Part shown: positions 9,214 through 17,766 of the stretch, one piece after another
Numbering within the stretch: the first letter of the stretch is position 1
How the letters are laid out: each line of letters opens with the position of its first letter
From: CAYGZL01 sp964354345
GTDB taxonomy: Bacteria; Chloroflexota; Anaerolineae; Anaerolineales; UBA4823
Direction of reading: 5' to 3'
Assembly (NCBI GenBank): GCA_964354345.1
Contig: CAYGZL010000032.1
Span: forward strand, 1 to 64,000
Length of the DNA stretch: 64,000 bases
Notes under the pieces: generated by a model
What the model was told of the DNA's origin: nothing
The model's database searches: none
What the model saw: only the letters and a program-made list of their open reading frames with translations
Position numbers and translations under genes: made by a program

Positions 9214-11331
9214 TTACTTGTCCATCCACCACTGTGCAGCAATGGTGTTGCCGGGGGTTGCTGGCGCCCACGGGCCGACCACGCCGAAGTCGGGAATGTT
9301 CTTCATGTAATTCTTGACGTAAATCGGCATGGGCTGGTCGCCCGCCACGCCGATAATGAAGGGACCTTCATCGAGAATCACCTGGATCGCTTCCCAAACG
9401 ACTTTGTGGCGTTCCTCGATAGTGCCAGTCGCCATTGCCTTGCGGTACAGCGCCTGCAGCTTCTCAGCCGGGCTGCCTGCCGCAGGCTTCACACCGCAGT
9501 CATACGGCTTGTCCGCAGGAGGTACGCAAACATCACCACCCTTGGCAAACCAGCGACCTTCGAGCGGGAAATAGTAGCGGTTGACGACCGGGAACATCCA
9601 GTCGGGGTAGGTCAGGATATCAATTTCAGAAATGTGTGCGCCGCGCAGCATGAAGTAGCCTTCATTGGTGCGGCTGTCCACGTCCGGTTGACCTTGCAGG
9701 TTCTTGACTTCGACGGCGATCTTTAGCTTCGTCTCCCATTCGTTCTTCATTTCCGCCGCAGCGTCGACCTGCACTTTGAGGCTGCCGCCCCAGTCGGTGA
9801 CATCTATGGTCATCACAAAGGGTTTGCCGCTGGGCAAAGCGCGGAAGCCATCTGCGCCAACCTTCATGCCCAGATCATCCAACAGTTTGTTGGCCTGGGC
9901 GTCATCTTCGGTAGCAGCCAGAACTGACCACTTCTTGTACCACTCCTGGCCCGTTGCACCGGCAAAGTGCCAGGACTGTGGGCTGATCGAGGCTTGCTTC
10001 GGCTCACCGATGCCGCCCCAGGCGACGTCAATAATGCGCTGGCGGCTGAAGCCGATGGACAGCGCCGTACGGAAGTTCTTATCCCGCAGCAAATCGCGGA
10101 TTTCCTTGGCGTGTTCGGGAGTGTCATCCGTGTAGTTCTTGCCGCCTTCAACATAGTACTGGTTGACCATGTAGCCCGGCCAGGCGCCGGCGCCATTCAT
10201 CCAGCCCTGCAACCGCTTGTAGTTGCCAGCCTGAGCGCTCTCATCCAGCAGCGCGAGCTCGTTCGGACCGCCGCAAATGCGGAAAGCCGTGTCGTACCGG
10301 CCTTGCTTGCAGTTCAGGATACGCACCTGCTCATCCGATACGATTTCAACCTGGATGGCATCGATGTATGGAAGCTGGTTGCCTTCCGTGTCGACCCGCC
10401 AGTAGTAGGGGTTGCGCGTGAAGGTGTAGTTGTTGCCATCCTCTGAAATCTTGCTATTGCACCAGGCGAAGAGGCAAGGATAACCCGGTGTCTGCCACCA
10501 CTTGTCAGCCTTGACCATGTCATCCCAGGTCTTGCCCGCGGTGTACTTGGGGTGGAACTGCTTCAGGTAGTGCGCCGGTTTCATCTTGGGACCCGCGAAT
10601 TCCCAATAGCCCTGCGCCAGGAAGAAGGGATCGACCCACAGGGCGCGATCCGTTGATTTCCAAACTACAGTGTATGCATCGGGGAACTCCATGGTGATCG
10701 GCGTGCCATCGGTATTACGCAGGTAGGCTGGAATGGAATAAACCTTCTGCTCAGTATCATTGGCCAGGTCTTCCCAGTAGAATTTCCAGTCGGCGCTGGT
10801 GTATGGCTCGCCATCCGACCATTTCAAGCCCTTGCGCAGGTGCATGGTGAAGGTCTTGCCATCCGCAGACCACTCATAGGATTCGATCAAGGCTGGTTCA
10901 TAACCAGTCAGGTCAGCTTTCCACTTAAGCGGTGCTTCGGTAGCGAAATAGAGTTGAACGTTACCGACTTCTGGCCACCAGGAAGCGGTAAAGATAGTGC
11001 CGCCATACTTCCCGACGCTCTCGACTGGCTTGGTCACGAGCGGCTTATCCGGCAAGCGTTTGTCAACTGAAGGCAGTGTACCAGCTGCTACCTGGGCAGC
11101 CAAATCTGGAGCTTCTTTGTAAGTCAGTGCGGGGGGTGTGGTAGGTGCGACTGGCTTGGTAGCTTCTTTCGGTGCCTCAGTCGGCGCCACAATTGCCACT
11201 GTCGTATCAGTTGGCTTAACAGGAACTTCAGTCGGTTTGACTGCCGTAGTCGGCGTCGCTGCCGTACCGCAACTGGTCAACACCATCACCAGGATGATCA
11301 GTGCGGAAAAAATTAGGTATGTCTTTCTCAT
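9214..11331 (-). CDS. Extracellular solute-binding lipoprotein, family 5 (Opp/Dpp receptor), 705 aa
   Basis: Lipid-anchored receptor delivering substrate to the OppBC permeases. It has a lipoprotein signal peptide with lipobox LTSC (Cys21), then a Thr/Pro/Lys/Glu-rich linker to about residue 70, then the SBP_bac_5 fold. Family traits visible are 'YEWSADGKTFTMHLRKGLKWSDGEPYT' in pieces (for example TFTMHLRKGLKWSDG), YTFTRNPYYWRVD and FRTALSIGFSR. It is about 150 residues longer than classical DppA/OppA and resembles the large receptors found next to glycoside hydrolases in thermophiles. The start has AAGGAG five bases upstream. The gene is first in the transporter run and divergent from the GH13 gene. 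Confidence 0.93.
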   Translation of the reverse strand: MRKTYLIFSALIILVMVLTSCGTAATPTTAVKPTEVPVKPTDTTVAIVAPTEAPKEATKPVAPTTPPALTYKEAPDLAAQVAAGTLPSVDKRLPDKPLVTKPVESVGKYGGTIFTASWWPEVGNVQLYFATEAPLKWKADLTGYEPALIESYEWSADGKTFTMHLRKGLKWSDGEPYTSADWKFYWEDLANDTEQKVYSIPAYLRNTDGTPITMEFPDAYTVVWKSTDRALWVDPFFLAQGYWEFAGPKMKPAHYLKQFHPKYTAGKTWDDMVKADKWWQTPGYPCLFAWCNSKISEDGNNYTFTRNPYYWRVDTEGNQLPYIDAIQVEIVSDEQVRILNCKQGRYDTAFRICGGPNELALLDESAQAGNYKRLQGWMNGAGAWPGYMVNQYYVEGGKNYTDDTPEHAKEIRDLLRDKNFRTALSIGFSRQRIIDVAWGGIGEPKQASISPQSWHFAGATGQEWYKKWSVLAATEDDAQANKLLDDLGMKVGADGFRALPSGKPFVMTIDVTDWGGSLKVQVDAAAEMKNEWETKLKIAVEVKNLQGQPDVDSRTNEGYFMLRGAHISEIDILTYPDWMFPVVNRYYFPLEGRWFAKGGDVCVPPADKPYDCGVKPAAGSPAEKLQALYRKAMATGTIEERHKVVWEAIQVILDEGPFIIGVAGDQPMPIYVKNYMKNIPDFGVVGPWAPATPGNTIAAQWWMDK

Positions 11332-11426
11332 AGCTTCTCCTTAATGGAAAATGGGTAGTAAATTGGAAACAAATTTGTTTCATCAGGCGTTATTAGAGAT
11401 TTATCGACTCCAATTAATCCATTCAA
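11328..11426 (-). CDS. Candidate 32-codon leader peptide ahead of the receptor gene
   Basis: A short frame starts with TTG at 11426, behind AGGAGGTGAT, a long match to the 16S anti-Shine-Dalgarno end and the strongest ribosome-binding site in this gap. It encodes a 32-residue peptide beginning MNGLIGVDKSL and ends in a TGA that overlaps the receptor ATG (ATGA-type overlap). The layout would allow translational coupling. The palindrome at 11366-11381 lies within it. No homology is recognised, and it may be fortuitous; an ATG-Asp-stop minimal frame also follows the same site. Confidence 0.3.
   Translation of the reverse strand: MNGLIGVDKSLITPDETNLFPIYYPFSIKEKL
11366..11381. promoter_or_regulatory. 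Perfect 16-bp palindrome upstream of the receptor gene (candidate operator)
   Basis: GAAACAAATTTGTTTC is a perfect inverted repeat 35 bases upstream of the receptor start. Its size and AT-rich centre suit a dimeric repressor or activator. No regulator gene of the LacI or GntR type is present next to it, so the binding protein is unknown. Confidence 0.45.
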
Positions 11427-11684
11427 TCACCTCCTATCAATACTGTCACAACAGGCACATTCAAGAAATTCGCCTGCCCAATGGGAACTTCGGTTTATTG
11501 CTATCAAAAAAATGGGACTAAAAATATGTTTATGTTAATAAGCACAGTTATTCTCAAACCATAATTTTCTTTCACTTCTAACAGTAAGATCGTACAACAA
11601 ACCAATCTTTTTGTCAATGGGACATTCGCCTTAATCGAACAATGACAAATATCCGACCAGCTCGATTCAGTGCATTTTCTCGGC
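11427..11684. other. Remainder of the divergent opp/GH13 intergenic region
   Basis: About 260 AT-rich bases with no convincing gene. It must carry the promoter of the receptor operon on the minus strand, but I could not pick a convincing -35/-10 pair. AATGGGA occurs three times (around 11480, 11511 and 11617), without a clear arrangement. Confidence 0.4.
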
Positions 11685-11690
11685 TATAAT
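11685..11690 (+). promoter_or_regulatory. Consensus -10 box for the GH13 gene
   Basis: A perfect TATAAT lies 61 bases upstream of the preferred start of the GH13 gene. Transcription would begin near 11697, which rules out the upstream TTG at 11695 as a translation start. No good -35 hexamer is visible at 16-18 bases, which suggests dependence on an activator. Confidence 0.5.
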
Positions 11691-11705
11691 AAACTTGCTA
11701 CAAAA

Positions 11706-11724
11706 ATTTCGTTTGAAACGAAAT
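11706..11724. promoter_or_regulatory. Perfect 19-bp palindrome in the GH13 leader (candidate operator)
   Basis: ATTTCGTTTGAAACGAAAT is a perfect inverted repeat around a central G. It begins about 10 bases after the predicted transcription start, a classical position for a repressor roadblock. It shares the GAAAC/GTTTC half-site character with the palindrome at 11366-11381 on the other side of the gap. It could also form a small mRNA hairpin. Confidence 0.5.
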
Positions 11725-11745
11725 GAAAGGATGGAACTCGTAGTT

Positions 11746-13359
11746 ATGGATTTATGGTGGCAAACTGGCGTTATCTATCAAATCTACCCCCGCAGTTATC
11801 AAGACAGTAACGGCGATGGTGTTGGTGATATTGCAGGTATCCTGCAGCGCATGGATTATTTAAGCGATATCTTGGGCATCGATGCGATCTGGCTTTCTCC
11901 GTTCTATCCTTCTCCGATGGCCGACTTCGGTTACGATGTCTCCGACTACACCGGTGTTGATCCACGCTTTGGCAACCTGGTTGATTTTGACCAGTTGATC
12001 GCCGAGGCGCATCGCAGGAACATTCGCATCATCATTGACTTCGTGCCCAACCATACCTCCGACCAGCATCCCTGGTTCTTCGAATCGCGGGTTACCCGGG
12101 ATAACCCGAAACGAGACTGGTATTTCTGGCGCGACGCCAAACCCGATGGCTGTCCACCGAACAACTGGCTGAGCTTGTTTGGCGGAATCGCCTGGGAATG
12201 GGACGCCAAAACCCGCCAATATTATCTTCACACTTTCCTCAAGGAGCAACCTGACCTGAACTGGCGCAACCCGGAAGTGAAGACAGCGATGTTGGGGGTG
12301 ATCCGCTTTTGGTTGGAGCGCGGCGTGGATGGCTTCAGGATCGACGTGGCTCACTTTATCATGAAAGATCCCGATTTACGTAATAACCCGCCCAATCCCG
12401 ATCTGAGCAAAACTAATTTCCTCGGTGGTGAATATCCTACCCAAATCCATCTTCACGATATGGGTCACCCGGATGTCCACCAGGTGTATCGTGATTTCCG
12501 CGCCTTGTTGGACGCGTACAGCCAGATTGCACCGCGCTATTCCGTCGGTGAAATCCATATCGCTGATTGGCAGGAATGGGTTGCATATTACGGGAAGAAT
12601 CTCGATGAGCTGCACATGCCCTTCAATTTCACGCTGATGCGAGCTCCCTGGAATCCGTCCGCGCTAAGAGGGGTAGTGGACAGCCTGGAAACCGCCCTTC
12701 CTCCGGGCGCCTGGCCGAATTACGTGCTGGGCAACCATGATGAGCCACGCCTGGCCAGCCGTTATGGCCAGGATCAGGTGCGCCTGGCCGCCATGCTACT
12801 CCTTACCCTGCGCGGCACGCCGACTCTCTACCAGGGCGATGAATTGGGTATGACCAATCTCGACATCCCGGCTGAGAAACAACAAGATCCGTATGGCCGG
12901 CGGGTGCCAGGCAAGGGTCGCGACGGTTGCCGTACGCCGATGCCCTGGGACGATTCGCCCAACGCGGGTTTTTCCTCCCCTCAAACCACCCAATTATGGC
13001 TACCATTGAACCCGGATTTTGGCATCGTGAACGTTCAACGCCAGTTAAACGATCCACGCTCAGTCCTCTCGCTTTACCGCTGCTTGCTGAAGCTGCGTCG
13101 CGCATTGCCTGCCTTGCATGCTGGTAGTTATCGCCCGGTGGAAAGCGCACCCGAGGGAAGTTATATCTACCTCAGGGAAAGCAACGATCAGAAGATGCTG
13201 GTGGCTTTGAACTTTTCAAAGCAACCCATGACATTGAACCTGCGTGCTTTTGGTCGTGGATCTATTCAAGTTTCGACAGAGTTGGATCGTGAAGGTGAAG
13301 TCTCATTAGATCAGTTGTTGTTGCGCTCGAATGAAGGTATGGTCATTGAATTGATCTAA
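11746..13359 (+). CDS. GH13 alpha-glucosidase / oligo-1,6-glucosidase family
   Basis: Cytoplasmic retaining glycoside hydrolase cleaving alpha-linked glucose from oligosaccharides. The N-terminus MDLWWQTGVIYQIYPRSYQD is characteristic. Conserved regions are DFVPNHTSDQHPWF (region I), DGFRIDVAHF (nucleophile Asp), YSVGEIH (acid/base Glu) and VLGNHDEPRLASR (transition-state Asp). No signal peptide is present, so substrates must be imported, which fits the divergent Opp-type transporter. The preferred start is ATG 11746. ATG 11731 is possible, but its AAGG abuts the codon, and the TTG at 11695 lies before the predicted transcript start. The length of 537 aa is normal for the family. Linkage specificity (maltose, isomaltose, sucrose, trehalose) cannot be decided by eye. 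Confidence 0.92.
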   Translation: MDLWWQTGVIYQIYPRSYQDSNGDGVGDIAGILQRMDYLSDILGIDAIWLSPFYPSPMADFGYDVSDYTGVDPRFGNLVDFDQLIAEAHRRNIRIIIDFVPNHTSDQHPWFFESRVTRDNPKRDWYFWRDAKPDGCPPNNWLSLFGGIAWEWDAKTRQYYLHTFLKEQPDLNWRNPEVKTAMLGVIRFWLERGVDGFRIDVAHFIMKDPDLRNNPPNPDLSKTNFLGGEYPTQIHLHDMGHPDVHQVYRDFRALLDAYSQIAPRYSVGEIHIADWQEWVAYYGKNLDELHMPFNFTLMRAPWNPSALRGVVDSLETALPPGAWPNYVLGNHDEPRLASRYGQDQVRLAAMLLLTLRGTPTLYQGDELGMTNLDIPAEKQQDPYGRRVPGKGRDGCRTPMPWDDSPNAGFSSPQTTQLWLPLNPDFGIVNVQRQLNDPRSVLSLYRCLLKLRRALPALHAGSYRPVESAPEGSYIYLRESNDQKMLVALNFSKQPMTLNLRAFGRGSIQVSTELDREGEVSLDQLLLRSNEGMVIELI

Positions 13360-13415
13360 GAAACCTTTAACAAACCTTGGGGCTTAATACGCTCTGAGTA
13401 ACGAGGAATAATCCA

Positions 13416-14357
13416 ATGAAAACCGTTCCACTGGGTAATACCGGAATTGAGGTAAGCGCTTTATGCCTGGGCGCGATGTACTTTGGCACACACAACGATG
13501 AGACTACCTCGCTGGCTCTGCTCAACGCATATACAGAAGCCGGCGGTACCTTCATCGACACTGCAAATATCTACTCCCACTGGGTGGGAGGCTTTCTTGG
13601 CGGTGAAAGCGAGTCCCTGTTAGGTCGTTGGATGCGCGCCCGCCAGAACCGTTCCCAGGTATTCGTCGCTTCCAAGGTAGGTTTTGGCTACCCAGGTGTG
13701 AAGCGTGGCTTGACTGCGCAACTGATCGAACAGGAATGTAACAAAAGCCTGCAACGGATGGGGATTGAAACGATCGATCTGTATTATGCCCACTGCGATG
13801 ATTATCTGACACCCCAAGAAGAGGCACTCGAAGCCTTCAACCGCTTGGTGCAGACCGGTAAAGTCCGTTACCTTGGCGCCAGTAACTTCCTGGCCTGGCG
13901 ATTGGAAGACGCTCATTGGGTCAGCCAAACCCACGGTTGGAGTGAATACTGCTGTATTCAACAGCGCCACACATACCTGCGCCCAAAATCCGGCGCAAGT
14001 TTCGATCCGCAAGTAGCTGCTAATCCCGATTTATTCGATTACTGCCGCCACCGTCCGATCACCCTGCTGGCCTACTCCGCCTTGTTGAGTGGGGCGTACA
14101 CGCGCGCCGAACGCGCCATCCCAGCCCAATATGCCAGCGCGGACAGCGACCAGCGCCTGAGAGAACTCCATACGGTAGCCCAGGAGAAGGGCGTTACCGT
14201 TAACCAAATCATCCTGGCCTGGATGCTCCACAGCCAGCCGTTTGTGCTACCACTCATCGCAGCCAGCACCCAGGCACAACTCAGTGAAAATCTCCAGGCT
14301 CTGGAGATCAGCTTGATTCCTGACGAAATGGCGCGCCTGGATTCCGCTGGTTCATAA
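13416..14357 (+). CDS. Aldo/keto reductase, 313 aa
   Basis: NAD(P)H-dependent oxidoreductase of the AKR superfamily with a (beta/alpha)8 fold. The catalytic tetrad is visible: Asp and Tyr in FIDTANIYSHW, Lys in VFVASKVGF, His in DLYYAHCDD. The start MKTVPLGNTGIEVSALCLG is typical of the group acting on sugar or short-chain aldehydes. ATG 13416 has GAGGAA at good spacing. It is 56 bases after the GH13 gene and 22 before the DapA-family gene on the same strand, so probably one operon concerned with sugar or sugar-acid metabolism. The substrate is unknown. Confidence 0.9.
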   Translation: MKTVPLGNTGIEVSALCLGAMYFGTHNDETTSLALLNAYTEAGGTFIDTANIYSHWVGGFLGGESESLLGRWMRARQNRSQVFVASKVGFGYPGVKRGLTAQLIEQECNKSLQRMGIETIDLYYAHCDDYLTPQEEALEAFNRLVQTGKVRYLGASNFLAWRLEDAHWVSQTHGWSEYCCIQQRHTYLRPKSGASFDPQVAANPDLFDYCRHRPITLLAYSALLSGAYTRAERAIPAQYASADSDQRLRELHTVAQEKGVTVNQIILAWMLHSQPFVLPLIAASTQAQLSENLQALEISLIPDEMARLDSAGS

Positions 14358-14379
14358 GAACAGGATCTTAGATCAAACC

Positions 14380-15318
14380 ATGCAAGCTGAATATCCCCAA
14401 CTTCACCTTTATTCACACCGCCTGGCAGGCGTCTATGCTGCGGCGGTCACACCCCTACGACCAGATCTTAGTCTGGCTTTGGATGACCTGCCCCTTTTTC
14501 TTGACTTTTTAGCCAACCGGGGCTGCCATGGTGCTTTACTTTTCGGCACGACTGGCGAAGGACCTTCCTTTGCATCCTCTGAACGCATCAGTCTGCTGCG
14601 CCAGGCGCTCTCCTGGAAGAAGATGCGTCCCGACTTTCACCTGCTCCTGGGCACTGGCATGCCTGGCCTGGAGGACACCTGCAGGTTAACCCGGGCTGCT
14701 TTTGACCTGGGCGTGGATGGTGTGGTGATTCTGCCTCCCTACTATTATAAAAAAGTGAGTGATGACGGCTTGTTTGCCTGGTTTAGGGAAGTAATCCAGC
14801 GCGCTGTACCTCCTGATGGCGTGCTGCTGGCTTATCATATCCCCTCAATAACTGGCATTGGGTTCTCGCTGGATTTACTGGCGCGCCTCAAGGACGCCTT
14901 TCCCAAACAGTTCATCGGTCTGAAAGATTCGTCCAGCGACGCCGAGTATGCCCGCCAGCTAGCTGAGCGTTTTGGATCAGACCTGGTTGTATTTAATGGC
15001 AACGATGGGCTCTTCAGCCACGCACTACAGCATGCCGCAGCAGGCTGCATCACTGCCCTGGCCAATCTGTTCTCGCCCGAGCTGCGCCAGATCTGGGACG
15101 CTCATCAGTCTGGCAACCTGGATCAGGTCGCATCCATTCAAGCGCGTCTGAGCCAGTACCGGGCGCTCATGGACCGCTTTCCACCAGCACCGCCGCTTTT
15201 GAAGGCGCTCCTGGCACGGCGAGCCCAACTGCCCCGCTGGTCCGTCTTGCCGCCATTACTACCAATTTCACCCGAGCTAGAGACTCAAGCCTCAGCAGAG
15301 ATGGACGCAGTTGGATGA
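14380..15318 (+). CDS. DapA/NanA-family aldolase (dihydrodipicolinate synthase-like)
   Basis: Class I aldolase superfamily, forming a Schiff base with pyruvate or a 2-keto acid. Seen are the carboxylate-binding FGTTGEGPS (GTTGE), the Tyr in LLAYHIPSITG and the Schiff-base Lys in FIGLKDSSSD. The length (312 aa) is usual. Residues that define true DapA, such as the Arg after the catalytic Tyr, are not evident. With GH13 and AKR neighbours, it may instead act on a sugar-derived keto acid (KDG or N-acetylneuraminate type). The end is followed by a 66-base gap before an unrelated exported protein. Confidence 0.85.
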   Translation: MQAEYPQLHLYSHRLAGVYAAAVTPLRPDLSLALDDLPLFLDFLANRGCHGALLFGTTGEGPSFASSERISLLRQALSWKKMRPDFHLLLGTGMPGLEDTCRLTRAAFDLGVDGVVILPPYYYKKVSDDGLFAWFREVIQRAVPPDGVLLAYHIPSITGIGFSLDLLARLKDAFPKQFIGLKDSSSDAEYARQLAERFGSDLVVFNGNDGLFSHALQHAAAGCITALANLFSPELRQIWDAHQSGNLDQVASIQARLSQYRALMDRFPPAPPLLKALLARRAQLPRWSVLPPLLPISPELETQASAEMDAVG

Positions 15319-15384
15319 GACCGGTTCGCAGGATATTCCTGAGATGCCTTTTACGCTACGAAACATCGGAACCCCTGTTTCGCC

Positions 15385-17760
15385 ATGACACCTGAACCTT
15401 CGCCCGATCAGCAGAACGCTGGAATAAAGCGGACGCAGTTTCTGCTGACGAACCTGATTATATTAAGCATCGTCATCCTGGCACTCATCTTGTTGATCGC
15501 CGGGTATCCAATCCTGTCCCATTCGGGTGAAAAAGCTACTTCGATCAACATACCCACACTGCGCCCAACCATCACTCCCTCCCTAACCCCCACCATTTCA
15601 CTCACACCAACCCCCAGCCGCACGCTGCGTTTCACCGTAACCCCCTCCCTGACCCCGACTCGTACTAAGACTGGCACACCGACCGTCATGCCGACGCCAA
15701 CCGGACCAATTCCGTTGATTGCTGCCAGACCAGTAACCGGTAAAGAATATCAATTAATAAAATGGAACGCCGATCAGGCAGATCAACTGATCCAATACCT
15801 GAACGCCTACCCGAATTCCTTGCTCAAGCAAGGTCTGGAACAAGATTTACGAATATATACCGCAGCATTTTCCTATGCGATCATCGCGCAACGCGAGGCT
15901 CTGGTACGCTACCCTGATGCGACCCAAGCCAACGCCTGGCAATGGGGTCTGGCCTACAATCTGGCGCGCACTGGAGACTCACAAGCCGGTCAGGCATATG
16001 CTAATTTAATAAGACAAGCCTTAAATCAGGACGAAGTCCAGCCAGATAATCTGGAGAGCTGGTTTCACACCAAAGAGCCCCGCTTATCACTTTATGTAGA
16101 TGATCTCGGTGAAACTCCCGGCGTCCTGAATAGCCGAATCCTGGAAGTGCGCGGTGCAGGCAGCGCCTTTATCTGGTTGAGCGAGACAACCAGCATTTAC
16201 AAAGTCGAGGTTTTGACCAGCCAGTTTGACTTTATTCACCCCCCGTCCTTCAATTCGCTGGTGACCGATCTAAACGGAGATAAGCTCCTCGATGTCGCCA
16301 TCTTCGATTACACACCCCACAAGAGCAGTTCCGCGGATGGGAGCCTGATCGCAGATCCGCCGCGTGTGTTTAGCCTGGCAGAAGCTCCGGCGCGCCAGCT
16401 ACTCTTCCGATCCAGCGAATCCGATTTCGAGGTGGGCGTTGACTTTACCAATTATTGGGGAATCAGCCAAAGCTCCGCGGGCGAAAACCACCTGACTTTC
16501 CACACCACGGTTTATCCGGCTTGCCCGATCACGATCCAGCGAGAATACCAGTGGAATGGCGAATATTTTCAGCGAATAACAATCCTGTTTACAGCGCAAC
16601 CACCCCAGTCAAACTTGAGTTTGTGCGAACCACTGCTTGATCATGCACTGCACACCTGGGGAGCTGCAGCCGCGGCCTCGATCCTGGAACAATTGCTACC
16701 CGGACTGGAAAAGTCTCAGAGCGATCTGGATCCGAAATTCCTGCTCCAGGCCAGCGATACGTGGCGCTACCGGCTGGGTATCTACCGCGCCTTAACCGGG
16801 GATGTGTCTGGGGCCAGGCAAATCCTGGAAGAGGTCATTCAGAAGCCAATTCTGCCTGACGGCCCGTGGAGGACGCTTGCCAGCCAATTCCGGCAAAACT
16901 ACCAAAAATCGGAGGACATCTACCGGGCCTGTCTTGAGAGCGCTGACTGTCCTCCGGATCAGGCGATCACGTACCTGATTAATACCCGCCTGAAGTCTGC
17001 CAAGATGGACGGGCTGACTTTCCTTTGGCAAGCTGGCATCACCCTGCGCGCCTCAGGCTACTTCGATTTCGACCGCGATGGACAGAAAGAACGTTGGTTC
17101 ACCGTCCAATACCATCCTTTCGAAAAGCTCGAGCTATGGATCCTGGCTGGATCTCCCCAGGGCGATACCGCCCTGCTCGTCGGGACGATCGATTCGGATA
17201 AACCGGGCTTCACTTACCTGGACGAAACCCAGGCGCCTCCAGTGGTATTGGTGGACAATCAGATTCCGATCCGTTTGCAACGCGATCCACAAACAGCAGC
17301 GCCTTACCTGACCATCCCCGACCTGCCGCGCCTGTACCCAGATCGCTTTCAGGAAGCGGTCACCAGTCTTCGAGAAGCGCTGCTCTCAGGGATTAGCGCA
17401 GCCGATATCCATGAAAAACTGCTATTATTGCAGGACACGCCAGGTCTGTTATGTGAAAACACCTATAACTGCGACGCGTATTATTACTTCCTGGGTCTAT
17501 CCAGCGAAATGGCCGGTGATGAGCGCGGCGCAGTGGACGCTTATCTGAAACTCTGGTGGGATTATGTGAAGAGCCCATATACCATCATGGCGCGCTTTAA
17601 ACTCGTTGGGGGTACTCAGGGAATTATCACGACGCCGACAGTCCCTGCCGTCATGGGCACGCCCACCGGTCTTACACCAACTCCTACTGCGACACCCACC
17701 CCTGAAAGCGCTTACCCAATCGTCACAGAGACGGAATATAACCCTTACCCCAATCCTTAA
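15385..17760 (+). CDS. Membrane-anchored exported protein with Thr/Pro spacers and FG-GAP-like motifs, 791 aa
   Basis: I do not recognise the whole protein. It has a short cytoplasmic N-terminus, one membrane span at about residues 20-43 (LIILSIVILALILLIAGYPI), then a Thr/Pro-rich stretch to about residue 110 made of TPSLTPT-like units. The body is about 620 residues and shows two calcium-site-like FG-GAP/EF-hand motifs: VTDLNGDKLLDVAIFD and FDFDRDGQKERWF. Helical segments near the N- and C-terminal parts resemble TPR-like repeats (for example GDERGAVDAYLKLWWDYV). A second TPTPTATPTPE tail ends the protein. It probably sits outside the membrane. The neighbours give no clue to function. Confidence 0.7.
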   Translation: MTPEPSPDQQNAGIKRTQFLLTNLIILSIVILALILLIAGYPILSHSGEKATSINIPTLRPTITPSLTPTISLTPTPSRTLRFTVTPSLTPTRTKTGTPTVMPTPTGPIPLIAARPVTGKEYQLIKWNADQADQLIQYLNAYPNSLLKQGLEQDLRIYTAAFSYAIIAQREALVRYPDATQANAWQWGLAYNLARTGDSQAGQAYANLIRQALNQDEVQPDNLESWFHTKEPRLSLYVDDLGETPGVLNSRILEVRGAGSAFIWLSETTSIYKVEVLTSQFDFIHPPSFNSLVTDLNGDKLLDVAIFDYTPHKSSSADGSLIADPPRVFSLAEAPARQLLFRSSESDFEVGVDFTNYWGISQSSAGENHLTFHTTVYPACPITIQREYQWNGEYFQRITILFTAQPPQSNLSLCEPLLDHALHTWGAAAAASILEQLLPGLEKSQSDLDPKFLLQASDTWRYRLGIYRALTGDVSGARQILEEVIQKPILPDGPWRTLASQFRQNYQKSEDIYRACLESADCPPDQAITYLINTRLKSAKMDGLTFLWQAGITLRASGYFDFDRDGQKERWFTVQYHPFEKLELWILAGSPQGDTALLVGTIDSDKPGFTYLDETQAPPVVLVDNQIPIRLQRDPQTAAPYLTIPDLPRLYPDRFQEAVTSLREALLSGISAADIHEKLLLLQDTPGLLCENTYNCDAYYYFLGLSSEMAGDERGAVDAYLKLWWDYVKSPYTIMARFKLVGGTQGIITTPTVPAVMGTPTGLTPTPTATPTPESAYPIVTETEYNPYPNP

Positions 17761-17766
17761 GTAGAA

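Noticed and set aside
15408..15689. Minus-strand Val/Gly-rich frame
   Set aside because: It is the antisense of the Thr/Pro-rich spacer of the 791-aa protein; repeated codons give an open frame by chance.
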